This document shows, piece by piece, positions 56,709 through 64,000 of a stretch of DNA of 64,000 nucleotides (its first letter is position 1; each line of letters begins with the position of its first letter). The notes under the pieces are model-generated. The model saw only the letters and a program-made list of their open reading frames with translations, was not told where the DNA came from and searched no databases. The stretch is from the NCBI GenBank assembly GCA_003598065.1, contig QZKR01000152.1, positions 62,001-126,000 of the forward strand, in the 5' to 3' direction. The translations under genes and the position numbers were made by a program. Source of the stretch: Myxococcales bacterium (GTDB lineage: Bacteria > Myxococcota_A > SURF-8).

Positions 56709-58385
56709 TTATTTCGGCAACACCAGGGCCGGCAGGTAATCGGCGGGCGGCTCGTAGCCGAGCAAGGTCAGAAGCGTCGCCGCGACGTGGCCCAGCCCCG
56801 GCGTACCGATCGTCGTGTTGACCGTAAATTCGTCGGCATGCTTGCCAACAAGAACCCAAGGCACAGGGTTGAGGGTGTGGCTGGTTTTGACGACCGGCCG
56901 GCCCTGAGCATCCAGTTTGGTCTTGCCGCTTTTTTTATCGACCTCGTACATCTGATCGCAGTTGCCATGGTCGGCGGTGACAATCATCGTCGCACCGAGG
57001 CGACGCACGGCTTCGTCGAGCCGGCCCAGACACTCATCGACCGTCTCCATCGCCTCCACCGCCGCCGCAAGGTTTCCCGTGTGGCCCACCATGTCGCCGT
57101 TGGCGAAGTTGACGCGGATAAACTTCTGCCTGCCGCTTTCCAAGGCTTCAAGCACCACCTGGCACACTTCGCGGGCTTTCATCGCCGGCTTTTTATCGAA
57201 CGAGATTCTGTCGGAGGGCGCCTCGACCCACGTTTCCGTGGCCGAATCGAATTTCTCCGAATTGTTGCCATTCCAGAAGTACGTGACGTGGCCGTATTTC
57301 TGCGTTTCGGCGACGGCCAGCTGCCGCACGCCGTTTTTCGCCAGATATTCGCTCACCGTGCGCGAGATCGCCGGCGGTTCGACGAGATAGCGCGGCGGGA
57401 TGTGCAAGTCTCCATCATACTCCATCATGCCGGCATAGAGGATTTTCGGCGCGCGGACGCGGTCGAACTCCTTGAAATCGCGCTCGGCGAAGGCGCGGGA
57501 GATTTCGATCGCCCTATCGCCCCGGAAATTGAAGAAAACCGCTGCGTCACCGTCCACGATCGGCCCGACCGGTTTGCCCTGCTCATCGGCGATGACGAAG
57601 GCCGGCAGATCCTGGTCGATGACGCCCGGCTTCTCGGCGCGCAGTGTCTGAATCGCTTCCGCCAGCGACTTGAACGCGCGGCCCTCGCCAAGAACATGGG
57701 TGCGCCAGCCGCACCGCACCATTTCCCAGTCGGCGTTGTAGCGGTCCATCGTCGTCGTCATGCGCCCGCCGCCGGAGGCGACGCGGGCGTCGCAGCCCTT
57801 GGCGCGCAGGCCGGCCAGCACGCTTTCAAGCTGTTCCCCGTACAGGTGGAAGGTCACCGGGTTGACGTCGCGGCCGTCGGCGAGCGGATGGACGCGGATT
57901 TTGCCGACGCCGTCTTGCGCCGCCCGGCGCAGAAGCGCGAAAAGGTGATGGATGTGGCTGTGGACGTTGCCGTCGGAGAGCAGGCCGATAAAATGCAACG
58001 CCGCTCCCCTGCCCTTCGCCTGGGCGACGATTTCCTTCCACGCCGGTCCTTCGAAGAGCCGTCCCGATTCGATCGCCTCCGAAACGAGCTTCGCTCCCTG
58101 ATCGAAGACGCGGCCCGCGCCCAGCGCGTTGTGGCCGACTTCCGAGTTGCCCATGTCCTCGTCGGACGGCAGGCCGACGGCCGTGCCGTGGGCTTTCAGT
58201 CTGATGAAATGATTGGCCCGTTCCACAAGCCGGTCGAAATTCGGCGTGCGGGCGATGTCCACCGCGTTGCCCTCGTATCCCTCGGCGCGGCCTTTGTAAA
58301 GCCCCACGCCGTCAAGGATGACGAGCAGCAAAGCGCCGTCGATTCCGCGAAACGCCGGATGCTTTTTCAGAGTGAAATCGGTCAT
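56709..58385 (-). CDS. gpmI: 2,3-bisphosphoglycerate-independent phosphoglycerate mutase
   Basis: 558 aa, slightly longer than the common ~510. Alkaline-phosphatase-fold metal site: VILDGVG at the N-terminus, the catalytic Ser in MGNSEVGHNALGAGR, HVTYFWNGN, NFANGDMVGHTGN and VTADHGNCDQM near the end. It interconverts 3- and 2-phosphoglycerate in glycolysis and gluconeogenesis with manganese. A 20-25-residue stretch near 510 (VDKKSGKTKLDAQGRPV) adds to the length, as in some family members. Single gene flanked by a terminator downstream and tatA upstream. Confidence 0.97.
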   Translation of the reverse strand: MTDFTLKKHPAFRGIDGALLLVILDGVGLYKGRAEGYEGNAVDIARTPNFDRLVERANHFIRLKAHGTAVGLPSDEDMGNSEVGHNALGAGRVFDQGAKLVSEAIESGRLFEGPAWKEIVAQAKGRGAALHFIGLLSDGNVHSHIHHLFALLRRAAQDGVGKIRVHPLADGRDVNPVTFHLYGEQLESVLAGLRAKGCDARVASGGGRMTTTMDRYNADWEMVRCGWRTHVLGEGRAFKSLAEAIQTLRAEKPGVIDQDLPAFVIADEQGKPVGPIVDGDAAVFFNFRGDRAIEISRAFAERDFKEFDRVRAPKILYAGMMEYDGDLHIPPRYLVEPPAISRTVSEYLAKNGVRQLAVAETQKYGHVTYFWNGNNSEKFDSATETWVEAPSDRISFDKKPAMKAREVCQVVLEALESGRQKFIRVNFANGDMVGHTGNLAAAVEAMETVDECLGRLDEAVRRLGATMIVTADHGNCDQMYEVDKKSGKTKLDAQGRPVVKTSHTLNPVPWVLVGKHADEFTVNTTIGTPGLGHVAATLLTLLGYEPPADYLPALVLPK

Positions 58386-58521
58386 GACGGATTATCCTTG
58401 GTCAGAGTGCGCGATAAGCCAATCGGCTGGGGGCGAGCCAACGATCGCCAAAGAATGGAGGGTTTGCGGCATTGGCTTATTGCACGAAATCGACGGGGAA
58501 AAATCTGCTCGCGGGAAACGA

Positions 58522-58815
58522 TCAGTCCTCCTCCTTATTTTCGGCCTTCGAGGAGGATTTTTCGCTTTTATCTTCCGATTGCCGCGGCAGGGCGGCTTTT
58601 TGCTTTTCGTCCAGCGTTTTTCCCTCGGGAGAATCGTCTTCGCCCTTGAGCGATCCCTTGAAGTTGCGGATTCCCTTGCCCAGCGCGGAGCCGACCGTCG
58701 GCAGCTTTCCGGCGCCGAAAACGACCAGGACGATGACCAGGATGATGATCAGCTCCCAATGGCCAAGCCCGAACATCGCCTTCTGAATTGTTGGAATAAC
58801 GGGGTATGTCGGCAT
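58522..58815 (-). CDS. tatA: Sec-independent (Tat) translocase subunit TatA
   Basis: 97 aa from ATG 58815, which has AAGGAG eight bases upstream. An internal ATG at 58776 begins [16 protein letters not shown], the classical TatA start, but has a poorly spaced ribosome site, so a 13-residue N-terminal extension is possible. One membrane helix, then the hinge [22 protein letters not shown] (amphipathic helix) and an acidic, Lys/Glu/Ser-rich tail. It polymerises with TatC to export folded proteins. No tatC is adjacent. Confidence 0.93.
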   Translation of the reverse strand: MPTYPVIPTIQKAMFGLGHWELIIILVIVLVVFGAGKLPTVGSALGKGIRNFKGSLKGEDDSPEGKTLDEKQKAALPRQSEDKSEKSSSKAENKEED

Positions 58816-58904
58816 CGCGCGAACTCCTTCTGACGAAGCCTCTTACGGCGAAAGAGCCTAGCACGATTCCCCCGACCCCGCCAGATCTTTGCCTATAAAA
58901 GCAA

Positions 58905-58932
58905 GCCCCTCCGGAGGCGCGTCCGGAGGGGC
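58905..58932 (-). terminator. Rho-independent terminator of glnA
   Basis: 11-bp stem (GCCCCTCCGGA and TCCGGAGGGGC) with a 6-base loop, followed on the minus strand by TTGCTTTTAT. It lies 23 bp after the glnA stop. Confidence 0.9.
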
Positions 58933-58955
58933 GAAAAATGCGTGTTGCGCCCGGA

Positions 58956-60314
58956 TCAGTAAGAAGCCAGATAACGATCCAGCTCCCACTGATGCACCTG
59001 GGCGATGTACTCGTGCCATTCCTCGCGCTTGGCGGCGATGTAGCGCTCGGCGATGTGGTTGCCTATTGTCTCGCGCATGAGCTGGTCGGCTTCGAGCGTC
59101 TCGACCGCCTCCAACAGGCTCCCCGGCAGGGAGGTGATGCCGAGTTTCTTCATCTCCTCCTCGTTCATCTCGTAGACGTTGCGGTTGGTCGGCGGGCCCG
59201 GATCGATGCGGTTCTGGATGCCATCGAGTCCCGAGGCGAGCATGACGGCGATCGCCAGGTAGGGATTGCACGAGGGGTCGGGGCAGCGCAGCTCGGCGCG
59301 CGTGCCGTCGCCGCGGCGGTCGGGAATGCGAACCAGCGGGGAGCGGTTGCGCTCCGACCAGGCGATCAGCGTGGGCGCTTCATAGCCGGGCACGAGCCGC
59401 TTGTAGGAGTTGACCAGCGGATTGGTGATGGCGCAGAAGCCGCGCGCGTGCCTGAGCAGCCCGCCGATGTACCACTTGCCGATGTCGGAGATCTGATAAA
59501 CAGCCTTCGGATCGTAGAAGACGTTCTTCTTGCCGTCCATCGTGAACAGGCTCTGGTGACAGTGCATGCCGGAGCCGTTGATGCCGAAAATCGGCTTGGG
59601 CATGAACGTCGCGTGCAGGCCGTAGTCGAGCGCCACCTTGCGCACCACGAAACGGAAGGTGGCGATGTTGTCGGCGGTCTCCAACGCTTCGGCGTATTTG
59701 AAATCGATCTCGTGCTGGCCATCGGCCACTTCGTGATGCGCCGCCTCCACCTCGAAGCCGACCGCCTCCAGCACCTCGACGATCGCCCGGCGGGCTTCCT
59801 CGCCCTTGTCGATCGGCGTCAGGTCGAAATAGCCGCCGCGATCGTGCGTGTTGGTCGTGGCCCTGCCTAAAGCGTCGCGCTCGAAAAGGAAGAATTCCGC
59901 CTCGGGACCGACGAACATCTTGTAACCCAGTTTCGCCGCTTTTTCCGTTTGACTTCGCAGCACGCCGCGCGGACAGCCGGCGAACGGCGAGCCATCGGGA
60001 TTTTTCACGTCGCAGATCAGCCGCGCCACGCGTTCGTTTTTCCCGCCGCCGTTCTTTCCGTTGCCGCGAATCTCCTCGGGGAAAATCACGAAGGTTTCGT
60101 AATCCGGAACGAGGAGCATGTCCGATTCCTCGATGCGCGAGAAACCTTCGATCGAGGAGCCGTCGAAGAGGATCTGCCCGTCAAGCGCTTTGTCGATCTG
60201 GCTCATGGGCACTTCGACGTTCTTGTTGCGGCCCATGACGTCCGTGAACCAGAGGCGAATGTTGTTGACCTTCTCTTCCTTGAGGCGCTTGAGAATGTCG
60301 TCACGCGTGGTCAT
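58956..60314 (-). CDS. glnA: Glutamine synthetase type I (GlnA)
   Basis: 452 aa. The length fits the shorter GSI-α class rather than the ~470-aa adenylylated class. Conserved elements: LWFTDVMGRNKNVEVP, FDGSSIEGF, EAEFFLFERD, AHHEVADGQHEID, FGINGSGMHCHQSLF, ERNRSPLVRIP, and NPYLAIAVMLASGLDGIQN. It condenses glutamate and ammonia with ATP. The class is usually controlled by feedback or transcription, not adenylylation. It has its own terminator and an unusually long leader upstream. GAAGGAGAAGG precedes the ATG. Confidence 0.98.
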   Translation of the reverse strand: MTTRDDILKRLKEEKVNNIRLWFTDVMGRNKNVEVPMSQIDKALDGQILFDGSSIEGFSRIEESDMLLVPDYETFVIFPEEIRGNGKNGGGKNERVARLICDVKNPDGSPFAGCPRGVLRSQTEKAAKLGYKMFVGPEAEFFLFERDALGRATTNTHDRGGYFDLTPIDKGEEARRAIVEVLEAVGFEVEAAHHEVADGQHEIDFKYAEALETADNIATFRFVVRKVALDYGLHATFMPKPIFGINGSGMHCHQSLFTMDGKKNVFYDPKAVYQISDIGKWYIGGLLRHARGFCAITNPLVNSYKRLVPGYEAPTLIAWSERNRSPLVRIPDRRGDGTRAELRCPDPSCNPYLAIAVMLASGLDGIQNRIDPGPPTNRNVYEMNEEEMKKLGITSLPGSLLEAVETLEADQLMRETIGNHIAERYIAAKREEWHEYIAQVHQWELDRYLASY

Positions 60315-60558
60315 CGATCCTTCTCCTTCTCTATGGATATGAACGCGAGACGGCGGGAACCCCGCATCCCCGCCGTCAAAAACTCCAAATAGAACGCCCT
60401 CCGGTTCACTGACCGGTGACTCCTTCTCCCCCCGTCGTTATGGGACTGATCTTAATCCCGCGCTGTCAATCCGCCTCGTTCTCATTCCCTTATCGATAGG
60501 CTGTAGGCGTCGTCTATTCCCTGCGCCGGCGCACGAGAACGAAGCCGGAATGGACTCG

Positions 60559-60587
60559 GTTATACGACACCTGGAGACGCTATTCAA
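60559..60587 (-). promoter_or_regulatory. σ70-type promoter upstream of glnA
   Basis: TTGAAT (60582-60587), 17-base spacer, TATAAC (60559-60564) on the minus strand. It implies a leader of about 238 nt for glnA. A closer promoter was looked for; TTGACA near 60463 lacks a fitting -10. Confidence 0.55.
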
Positions 60588-60776
60588 TAGAAAAATCGTC
60601 GCAAGCCCCCTGCCAGCGTGTCTGCAAATATACAACCACTTGAATTAATTAGAATTATTTGCGTTCAATAAAAACATCTCCACGGTCCGGTTTGGACCCC
60701 TCCTGGGATTGTCCTCTCCGTCGCCAATCCATCAAGCCCTTTCCTGCCTCGCCCTCCGCCCGCCTCGCTCTCGCCC

Positions 60777-60805
60777 TTGCCTCCGTCACGCACCTTTGTT
60801 ATGCT
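60777..60805 (+). promoter_or_regulatory. σ70-type promoter of the paired lipoprotein genes
   Basis: TTGCCT (60777-60782), 17-base spacer, TATGCT (60800-60805), about 50 bp before the ATG at 60858, which is preceded by GGAAGGA. Confidence 0.6.
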
Positions 60806-60857
60806 TGCAACCCGCAACGGTGCTCCACTGTTTATTTGAATACGGAAGGAATCCACA

Positions 60858-61919
60858 ATGCGACGTTGGCTGGCGATCATGATTTTGGCGGCGGCGCTAT
60901 GGCTGGCCGTGGCGGGCTGCGGCGACATGGGAGACCATGTCGAAACCGGCCTGCCGCCTGCGCCCCAGGCGATTCTCGATTCCATCCCCGAACCCGGGAT
61001 TTTCTATCTTGAACTCCCCTCGGCCAACCGCGTCCAGGCCGACCTCCGCGCCAAGGTGGGCGAGGCTTCGGTGTTCTGGGAACTCTCGAAAGGCGCGGCG
61101 ACAAGCGCCAACGCGGCGGTTTTCGACGTGCTGCGCGTGATGGACGACATTACGCCTTTCCCCGCTCTGGAGGCGTCGGAAAGCCGCGCCATCTGGCAAC
61201 TCGACCAGCCGCTGGACGCCGACTCGACGGCCGTGCCGCAATTCATCGTCGAGAAAGACACCTCGACCCGTTACGTGCTGACTTTCCGCGAGCGGAACGT
61301 TGACCGGCAGGAATGGGTCGGCGTCTGGGCCGGCGACCTTTTCCGCGACACCAAAGAGCCGAGGATGGGGCAAGGCAGCTTCGAAATCGACTATACCGCC
61401 GCCGCCCAGGCCGATCCGATTTCCGCCCGGCGCGGGCAGGTGCAAATCAGCTACAGCGCCAACAGCGGCGAGGATCTTTCACTTACATACCGTTTCGAAA
61501 ACTATCTGGGCGAGAACGACGCCGGAAGCGAACCGCGGAACATGATCTATGAATTTTGCGAACGCACGAACGGGAGCGGTTATTTCAACTTCGAGTCTTA
61601 TTTTAACTGGTCGGGCAAGACCGACGCCCTGGAAAAGCTCGGCGTGAAAACCCTCTGGACAAGCGTCAACACCGGCCAAAGCCAGGTGCTCATCACCGGC
61701 GCGGACATCGAGGCCCAGGGATTGGACGTGGTCGAATTGCGCGAGTGCTGGGATGCGGCCTTCATCCAAACCTACTACGTCCAGCTTTACTACTGGAAGA
61801 CCCCGCCGGAAACGGGGAACCCGACCAAGGACAAGGAAGAAGGGGACGCGACCGCATGTCCCACCGCTTTTGAGCCCCCGGACCTGTCGGGCGACGAAAC
61901 GCCCGAAGAGGGAGAATAA
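60858..61919 (+). CDS. Lipoprotein of unknown function, copy 1 of a tandem pair
   Basis: 353 aa. Lipobox V-A-G-C (Cys21). The body is predicted mixed α/β: a helical part (about 50-110), then β strands with IWQLDQPLDAD, WVGVWAGDLFRD, GQGSFEIDYTAAAQADP, RRGQVQISY and a near-C-terminal RECWDAAFIQTYYVQLYYW. Those motifs recur in the next gene in the same order, so the two are paralogues. Three Cys near the end (ECW, ACP and one in FCERT) could form a disulfide. I recognise no named family. Probably anchored in the outer membrane. Confidence 0.85.
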   Translation: MRRWLAIMILAAALWLAVAGCGDMGDHVETGLPPAPQAILDSIPEPGIFYLELPSANRVQADLRAKVGEASVFWELSKGAATSANAAVFDVLRVMDDITPFPALEASESRAIWQLDQPLDADSTAVPQFIVEKDTSTRYVLTFRERNVDRQEWVGVWAGDLFRDTKEPRMGQGSFEIDYTAAAQADPISARRGQVQISYSANSGEDLSLTYRFENYLGENDAGSEPRNMIYEFCERTNGSGYFNFESYFNWSGKTDALEKLGVKTLWTSVNTGQSQVLITGADIEAQGLDVVELRECWDAAFIQTYYVQLYYWKTPPETGNPTKDKEEGDATACPTAFEPPDLSGDETPEEGE

Positions 61920-61988
61920 CGAGGCCGGAAGGCTCGAACCGCAAGGTCCGCCCGCACAAGACGAACGAAAGGACCAAGGAGGCTCGAC

Positions 61989-63044
61989 ATGAAAAAAGGA
62001 AGCTCAGCCAAAATCGGCCGGATCTTCTTCGCCGGGCTTGCCGTCGTTTTCGCCGCCGCTTGCGGCAGCGACACGGAGGTGATTTCCGGGGACTACCTCG
62101 ACGCCATTCCCGATTGGGAGCAGTTGCGTCTCGACATCCCCGGCGGCGAAGCGCAAGGCCGGCTGCGCGCCGCCGAAGCGCCCATCGCCGAATATTACAA
62201 AATCACCCGTCAGACGGTTCTGGACATCAACGGTTTCGTCTTCGCGATGCTGTCGGTCGTCGATGAAGTGCTTCAATACCCGCCGACCAGCGACAGCGGC
62301 GATTCGCAGGTGTGGGCCCCGGAGCAGCCGCTTTCCGGCCTGTCGCCGGTTGTGCCGCGCTTCACCCTGACCGCCGTGGGCGAAAATAAATTCGACTTCC
62401 TCTTCGAACTGCGGCCGAAAAACGAGGGCGAGGAAAGTTACGTCCGTGTCTGGGCCGGCGCGTTCGAGCGCGAGGCCGACACGGCCCGGCGCGGCCGGGG
62501 CGAGATGACGATCGACTTCGACCAGGCGGCCGCCGTCGATCCGACGACCGAGGAGCGCGGCAAGATCATCATCGACTACGACATCCGCACCACTGTGGAT
62601 CGCGTCATCAACCTTGCCTTTCAGTCCTTCCGCGGCGAAGACGACCCTGAAGACTGGCTTATCGACGCCGAATACAGCTACCGCGAAGCCGCCGACAACA
62701 CGGGCGAGTTCTTCTTCACCGCTCAGGGCGACATCTTCCCCGCCGAGGATGGTTCGGCCAGCGAGGAAACGCTGTCCGTGTTCACCCGCTGGCAGGGCGA
62801 CGGCGCGGGACAGGCGGTGGTCGAGGTTTCGGGCGAGGACATCGACGCGTCCGGGTTTTCGTCCGGCGAGGATCGGGAATGTTGGGACGACGGATTTCAC
62901 CGCCGCTACTTCAGCCGCCTGGCCTATTGGGATGCGGAAGACCATCCTGACTGGCAGGCCAGCAATGTGGATAACCCGATCGAGGACGAGAGCGTCGCCT
63001 TCGGAGACGTCGCGGAATGCCCCTTCAGTTTCGAAAGCGATTGA
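61989..63044 (+). CDS. Lipoprotein of unknown function, copy 2 of a tandem pair
   Basis: 351 aa, starting 69 bp after copy 1 with AAGGAGG upstream. Signal with A-A-A-C (Cys25) as a possible lipobox. Shared landmarks with copy 1: VWAPEQPLSGLSP, YVRVWAGAFERE, RGRGEMTIDFDQAAAVDP, ERGKIIIDYD, RECWDDGFHRRYFSRLAYW and ECPFSFES. Identity is low but the order and spacing match, suggesting an old duplication. No known family; probably co-transcribed with copy 1. Confidence 0.85.
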   Translation: MKKGSSAKIGRIFFAGLAVVFAAACGSDTEVISGDYLDAIPDWEQLRLDIPGGEAQGRLRAAEAPIAEYYKITRQTVLDINGFVFAMLSVVDEVLQYPPTSDSGDSQVWAPEQPLSGLSPVVPRFTLTAVGENKFDFLFELRPKNEGEESYVRVWAGAFEREADTARRGRGEMTIDFDQAAAVDPTTEERGKIIIDYDIRTTVDRVINLAFQSFRGEDDPEDWLIDAEYSYREAADNTGEFFFTAQGDIFPAEDGSASEETLSVFTRWQGDGAGQAVVEVSGEDIDASGFSSGEDRECWDDGFHRRYFSRLAYWDAEDHPDWQASNVDNPIEDESVAFGDVAECPFSFESD

Positions 63045-63143
63045 CGTTCGCGTTCGAACCCGTGAAATATATTGAAGTTCCAGGCGGCGGACGGTACAAT
63101 CTTCGGACCTGCGTCTGTCGCATGGTTGGGGAAAAACGAACCG

Positions 63144-63524
63144 ATGGTTCACTCCAGCACAATTCTGATCGTCGAAGACAACGCCAAAACGATGAAGCTT
63201 TGCCGGGATCTTCTGGAACTTCGGGGCCATTCGATTCTTGAGGCGACCGACGGCGAAGAGGGGATCAACCTCGCGCGGCTGCATCGGCCCGATCTGATCC
63301 TGATGGACATTCAGCTTCCGGTCATGGACGGGCAGACGGCGGCGCGGCTGCTTAAAGAAAAAAAAGAGACGCGCAACATCCCGATCGTTGCGTTCACCGC
63401 GTTCGCCATGAAAGGCGACGAGGAGCGGTTTTTGACGGGAGGTTTCGACGGCTACGTCGCCAAACCGATCGACACCCGGCGGTTCGGCGAGCAGATCGAA
63501 GGCTTTCTGAAGCCGAAGCGCTAA
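63144..63524 (+). CDS. DivK-like single-domain response regulator
   Basis: 126 aa from the ATG at 63144; a longer in-frame start exists at 63072 but adds a tail not seen in the family, and neither start has a strong ribosome site. Receiver with TILIVEDNAKTMKLCRDLLELRG, phospho-Asp55 in LILMDIQLPVMDG, Thr switch in VAFTAFAMKGDEERF and Lys in GYVAKPID. The N-x-K-T/L-x-x-L-L and F-A-M-K-G-D-E-E-R stretches are close to DivK-type regulators. No output domain. Followed 43 bp later by a GAF-domain gene that may encode its sensor partner. Confidence 0.93.
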   Translation: MVHSSTILIVEDNAKTMKLCRDLLELRGHSILEATDGEEGINLARLHRPDLILMDIQLPVMDGQTAARLLKEKKETRNIPIVAFTAFAMKGDEERFLTGGFDGYVAKPIDTRRFGEQIEGFLKPKR

Positions 63525-63567
63525 AGTTGCGTCAACCTCCATCCGCTGAACCAAACAGGAAGAGCGC

Positions 63568-64000
63568 ATGTCGCGACGCGCCCTGACACCCGAGCAAACG
63601 GATCTCATGATCGAGCTGGCCCGCATCGGCGCCGGCGTCGTCGAGCTTGAGGACGCCGCGCACCGCATGCTTTCGGCGCTCATCGACCATCTGTCGTTCC
63701 AGCACGGCTCCATTCACCAGTTGAGCGATCGACTCGACGAATTCGAGGTCCTGGCGCAGATCGGCGAAGCCCGCCTCGCTTTGCCCGCTCCCGAAGAATT
63801 GATGGATCCCGAAACCGATTTCCAGAAGGCGATGCAGAGCGGCAAGGGACGGGTGGTGTACCGGACGATTCGCCAGAAAGGCACGCTGATCGAGGTCACC
63901 CGCTTCACTTTTCCGCTCTTGCACCAGAATCGCGCTTACGGCGTCGTGACGCTTTTGGCCACCGACGGTACGAACGCCAGCGAAGGATTGTTGGACACCG
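63568..64000 (+). CDS. GAF-domain protein, start only (truncated by window end)
   Basis: ATG 63568 has AGGAAGAG upstream; the frame is open to the end (144 codons). It begins MSRRALTPEQTDLMIELARIG, then a coiled segment and a GAF-like fold (DHLSFQHGSIHQL, FEVLAQIGEARL, YRTIRQKGTLIEVTRFTFPLLHQNRAYGVVTLLA). The output domain is beyond the window; a histidine kinase or diguanylate cyclase is likely given the DivK-like gene just before, but that is a guess. Confidence 0.75.
   Translation, partial: MSRRALTPEQTDLMIELARIGAGVVELEDAAHRMLSALIDHLSFQHGSIHQLSDRLDEFEVLAQIGEARLALPAPEELMDPETDFQKAMQSGKGRVVYRTIRQKGTLIEVTRFTFPLLHQNRAYGVVTLLATDGTNASEGLLDT

Larger units (their letters stand above)
60315..60857. 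other. 540-bp divergent intergenic region with the long glnA leader
   Basis: Between glnA (minus) and a lipoprotein gene (plus). If transcribed from the promoter at 60559-60587, the glnA leader is about 238 nt. It contains a 9-bp hairpin (60349-60377, arms GACGGCGGG and CCCGCCGTC) close to the ribosome site and a longer-range 8-bp pairing (GAGAACGA 60535-60542 with TCGTTCTC near 60476). No open frame with a ribosome site is seen. Could be a regulatory leader; no known riboswitch was recognised. Confidence 0.45.

Overview
The window is about 64 kb of high-GC, densely coding DNA from a bacterium with a Gram-negative envelope. It carries TolC-type outer-membrane export, many lipoproteins, System II cytochrome c maturation and Tat. 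The mix resembles Myxococcota/'Deltaproteobacteria' and neighbouring candidate phyla: a TPR-Ser/Thr kinase, many two-component proteins, σ54 regulation, giant Cys-repeat lipoproteins with Asp-Gly-rich linkers, choice-of-anchor-D domains, and a Cys-plus-hydrophobic-plus-Arg C-terminal sorting tail. No rRNA or tRNA gene was seen, so the exact lineage cannot be given.

Layout. (1) 1-17 kb: the 3' part of a PAS histidine kinase (+), then on the minus strand a 2142-aa Cys-repeat lipoprotein, glmS, glmU and a 1785-aa TPR/Ser-Thr kinase. (2) 17-30 kb: a minus-strand chemosensory operon in the order dual receiver, pseudo-receiver, cheA, cheW, gap, cheR, cheD, HDOD, cheY, cheX/C-like, degenerate cheD, cheB, hybrid kinase. 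Several genes overlap by ATGA, GTGA or TGATG. No chemoreceptor (MCP) or motility gene is present. Upstream lies a near-consensus σ54 promoter and two identical-arm palindromes (TACAAC-N4-GTTGTA) 84 bp apart. (3) 30-33 kb: a two-component pair (σ54-activator response regulator and PAS kinase) whose regulator is the natural candidate to act on those palindromes. (4) 33-37.6 kb, plus strand: a Zn-ligand-poor DksA/TraR protein, then a DUF4349 lipoprotein, a TolC-like protein, an unknown exported protein and a Xer recombinase. (5) 37.7-39.8 kb, minus strand: a compact three-gene bufferin-type (MNIO) copper-binding RiPP operon. Its precursor has four 10-residue Cys repeats, and a strong hairpin lies between precursor and enzyme genes. 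(6) 40-46.8 kb: System II cytochrome c maturation (CcsA and ResB/Ccs1), a membrane-fused spermidine synthase-like protein and an EI24/CysZ-like protein. (7) 46.9-56.6 kb: a second giant (2813-aa) Cys-repeat surface protein and a smaller exported Cys-rich protein with a C-terminal sorting tail. (8) 56.7-64 kb: gpmI, tatA and glnA (with a long leader), two tandem paralogous lipoproteins, a DivK-like response regulator and the start of a GAF-domain gene.

The most noteworthy items are the σ54 promoter plus twin palindromes controlling the chemosensory operon, the Cys-to-Ser CheD paralogue beside a canonical CheD, the bufferin operon with its repeat precursor, and the two giant Cys-repeat proteins with higher-order repeat structure. 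All functional assignments are from reading motifs; no database search was run.
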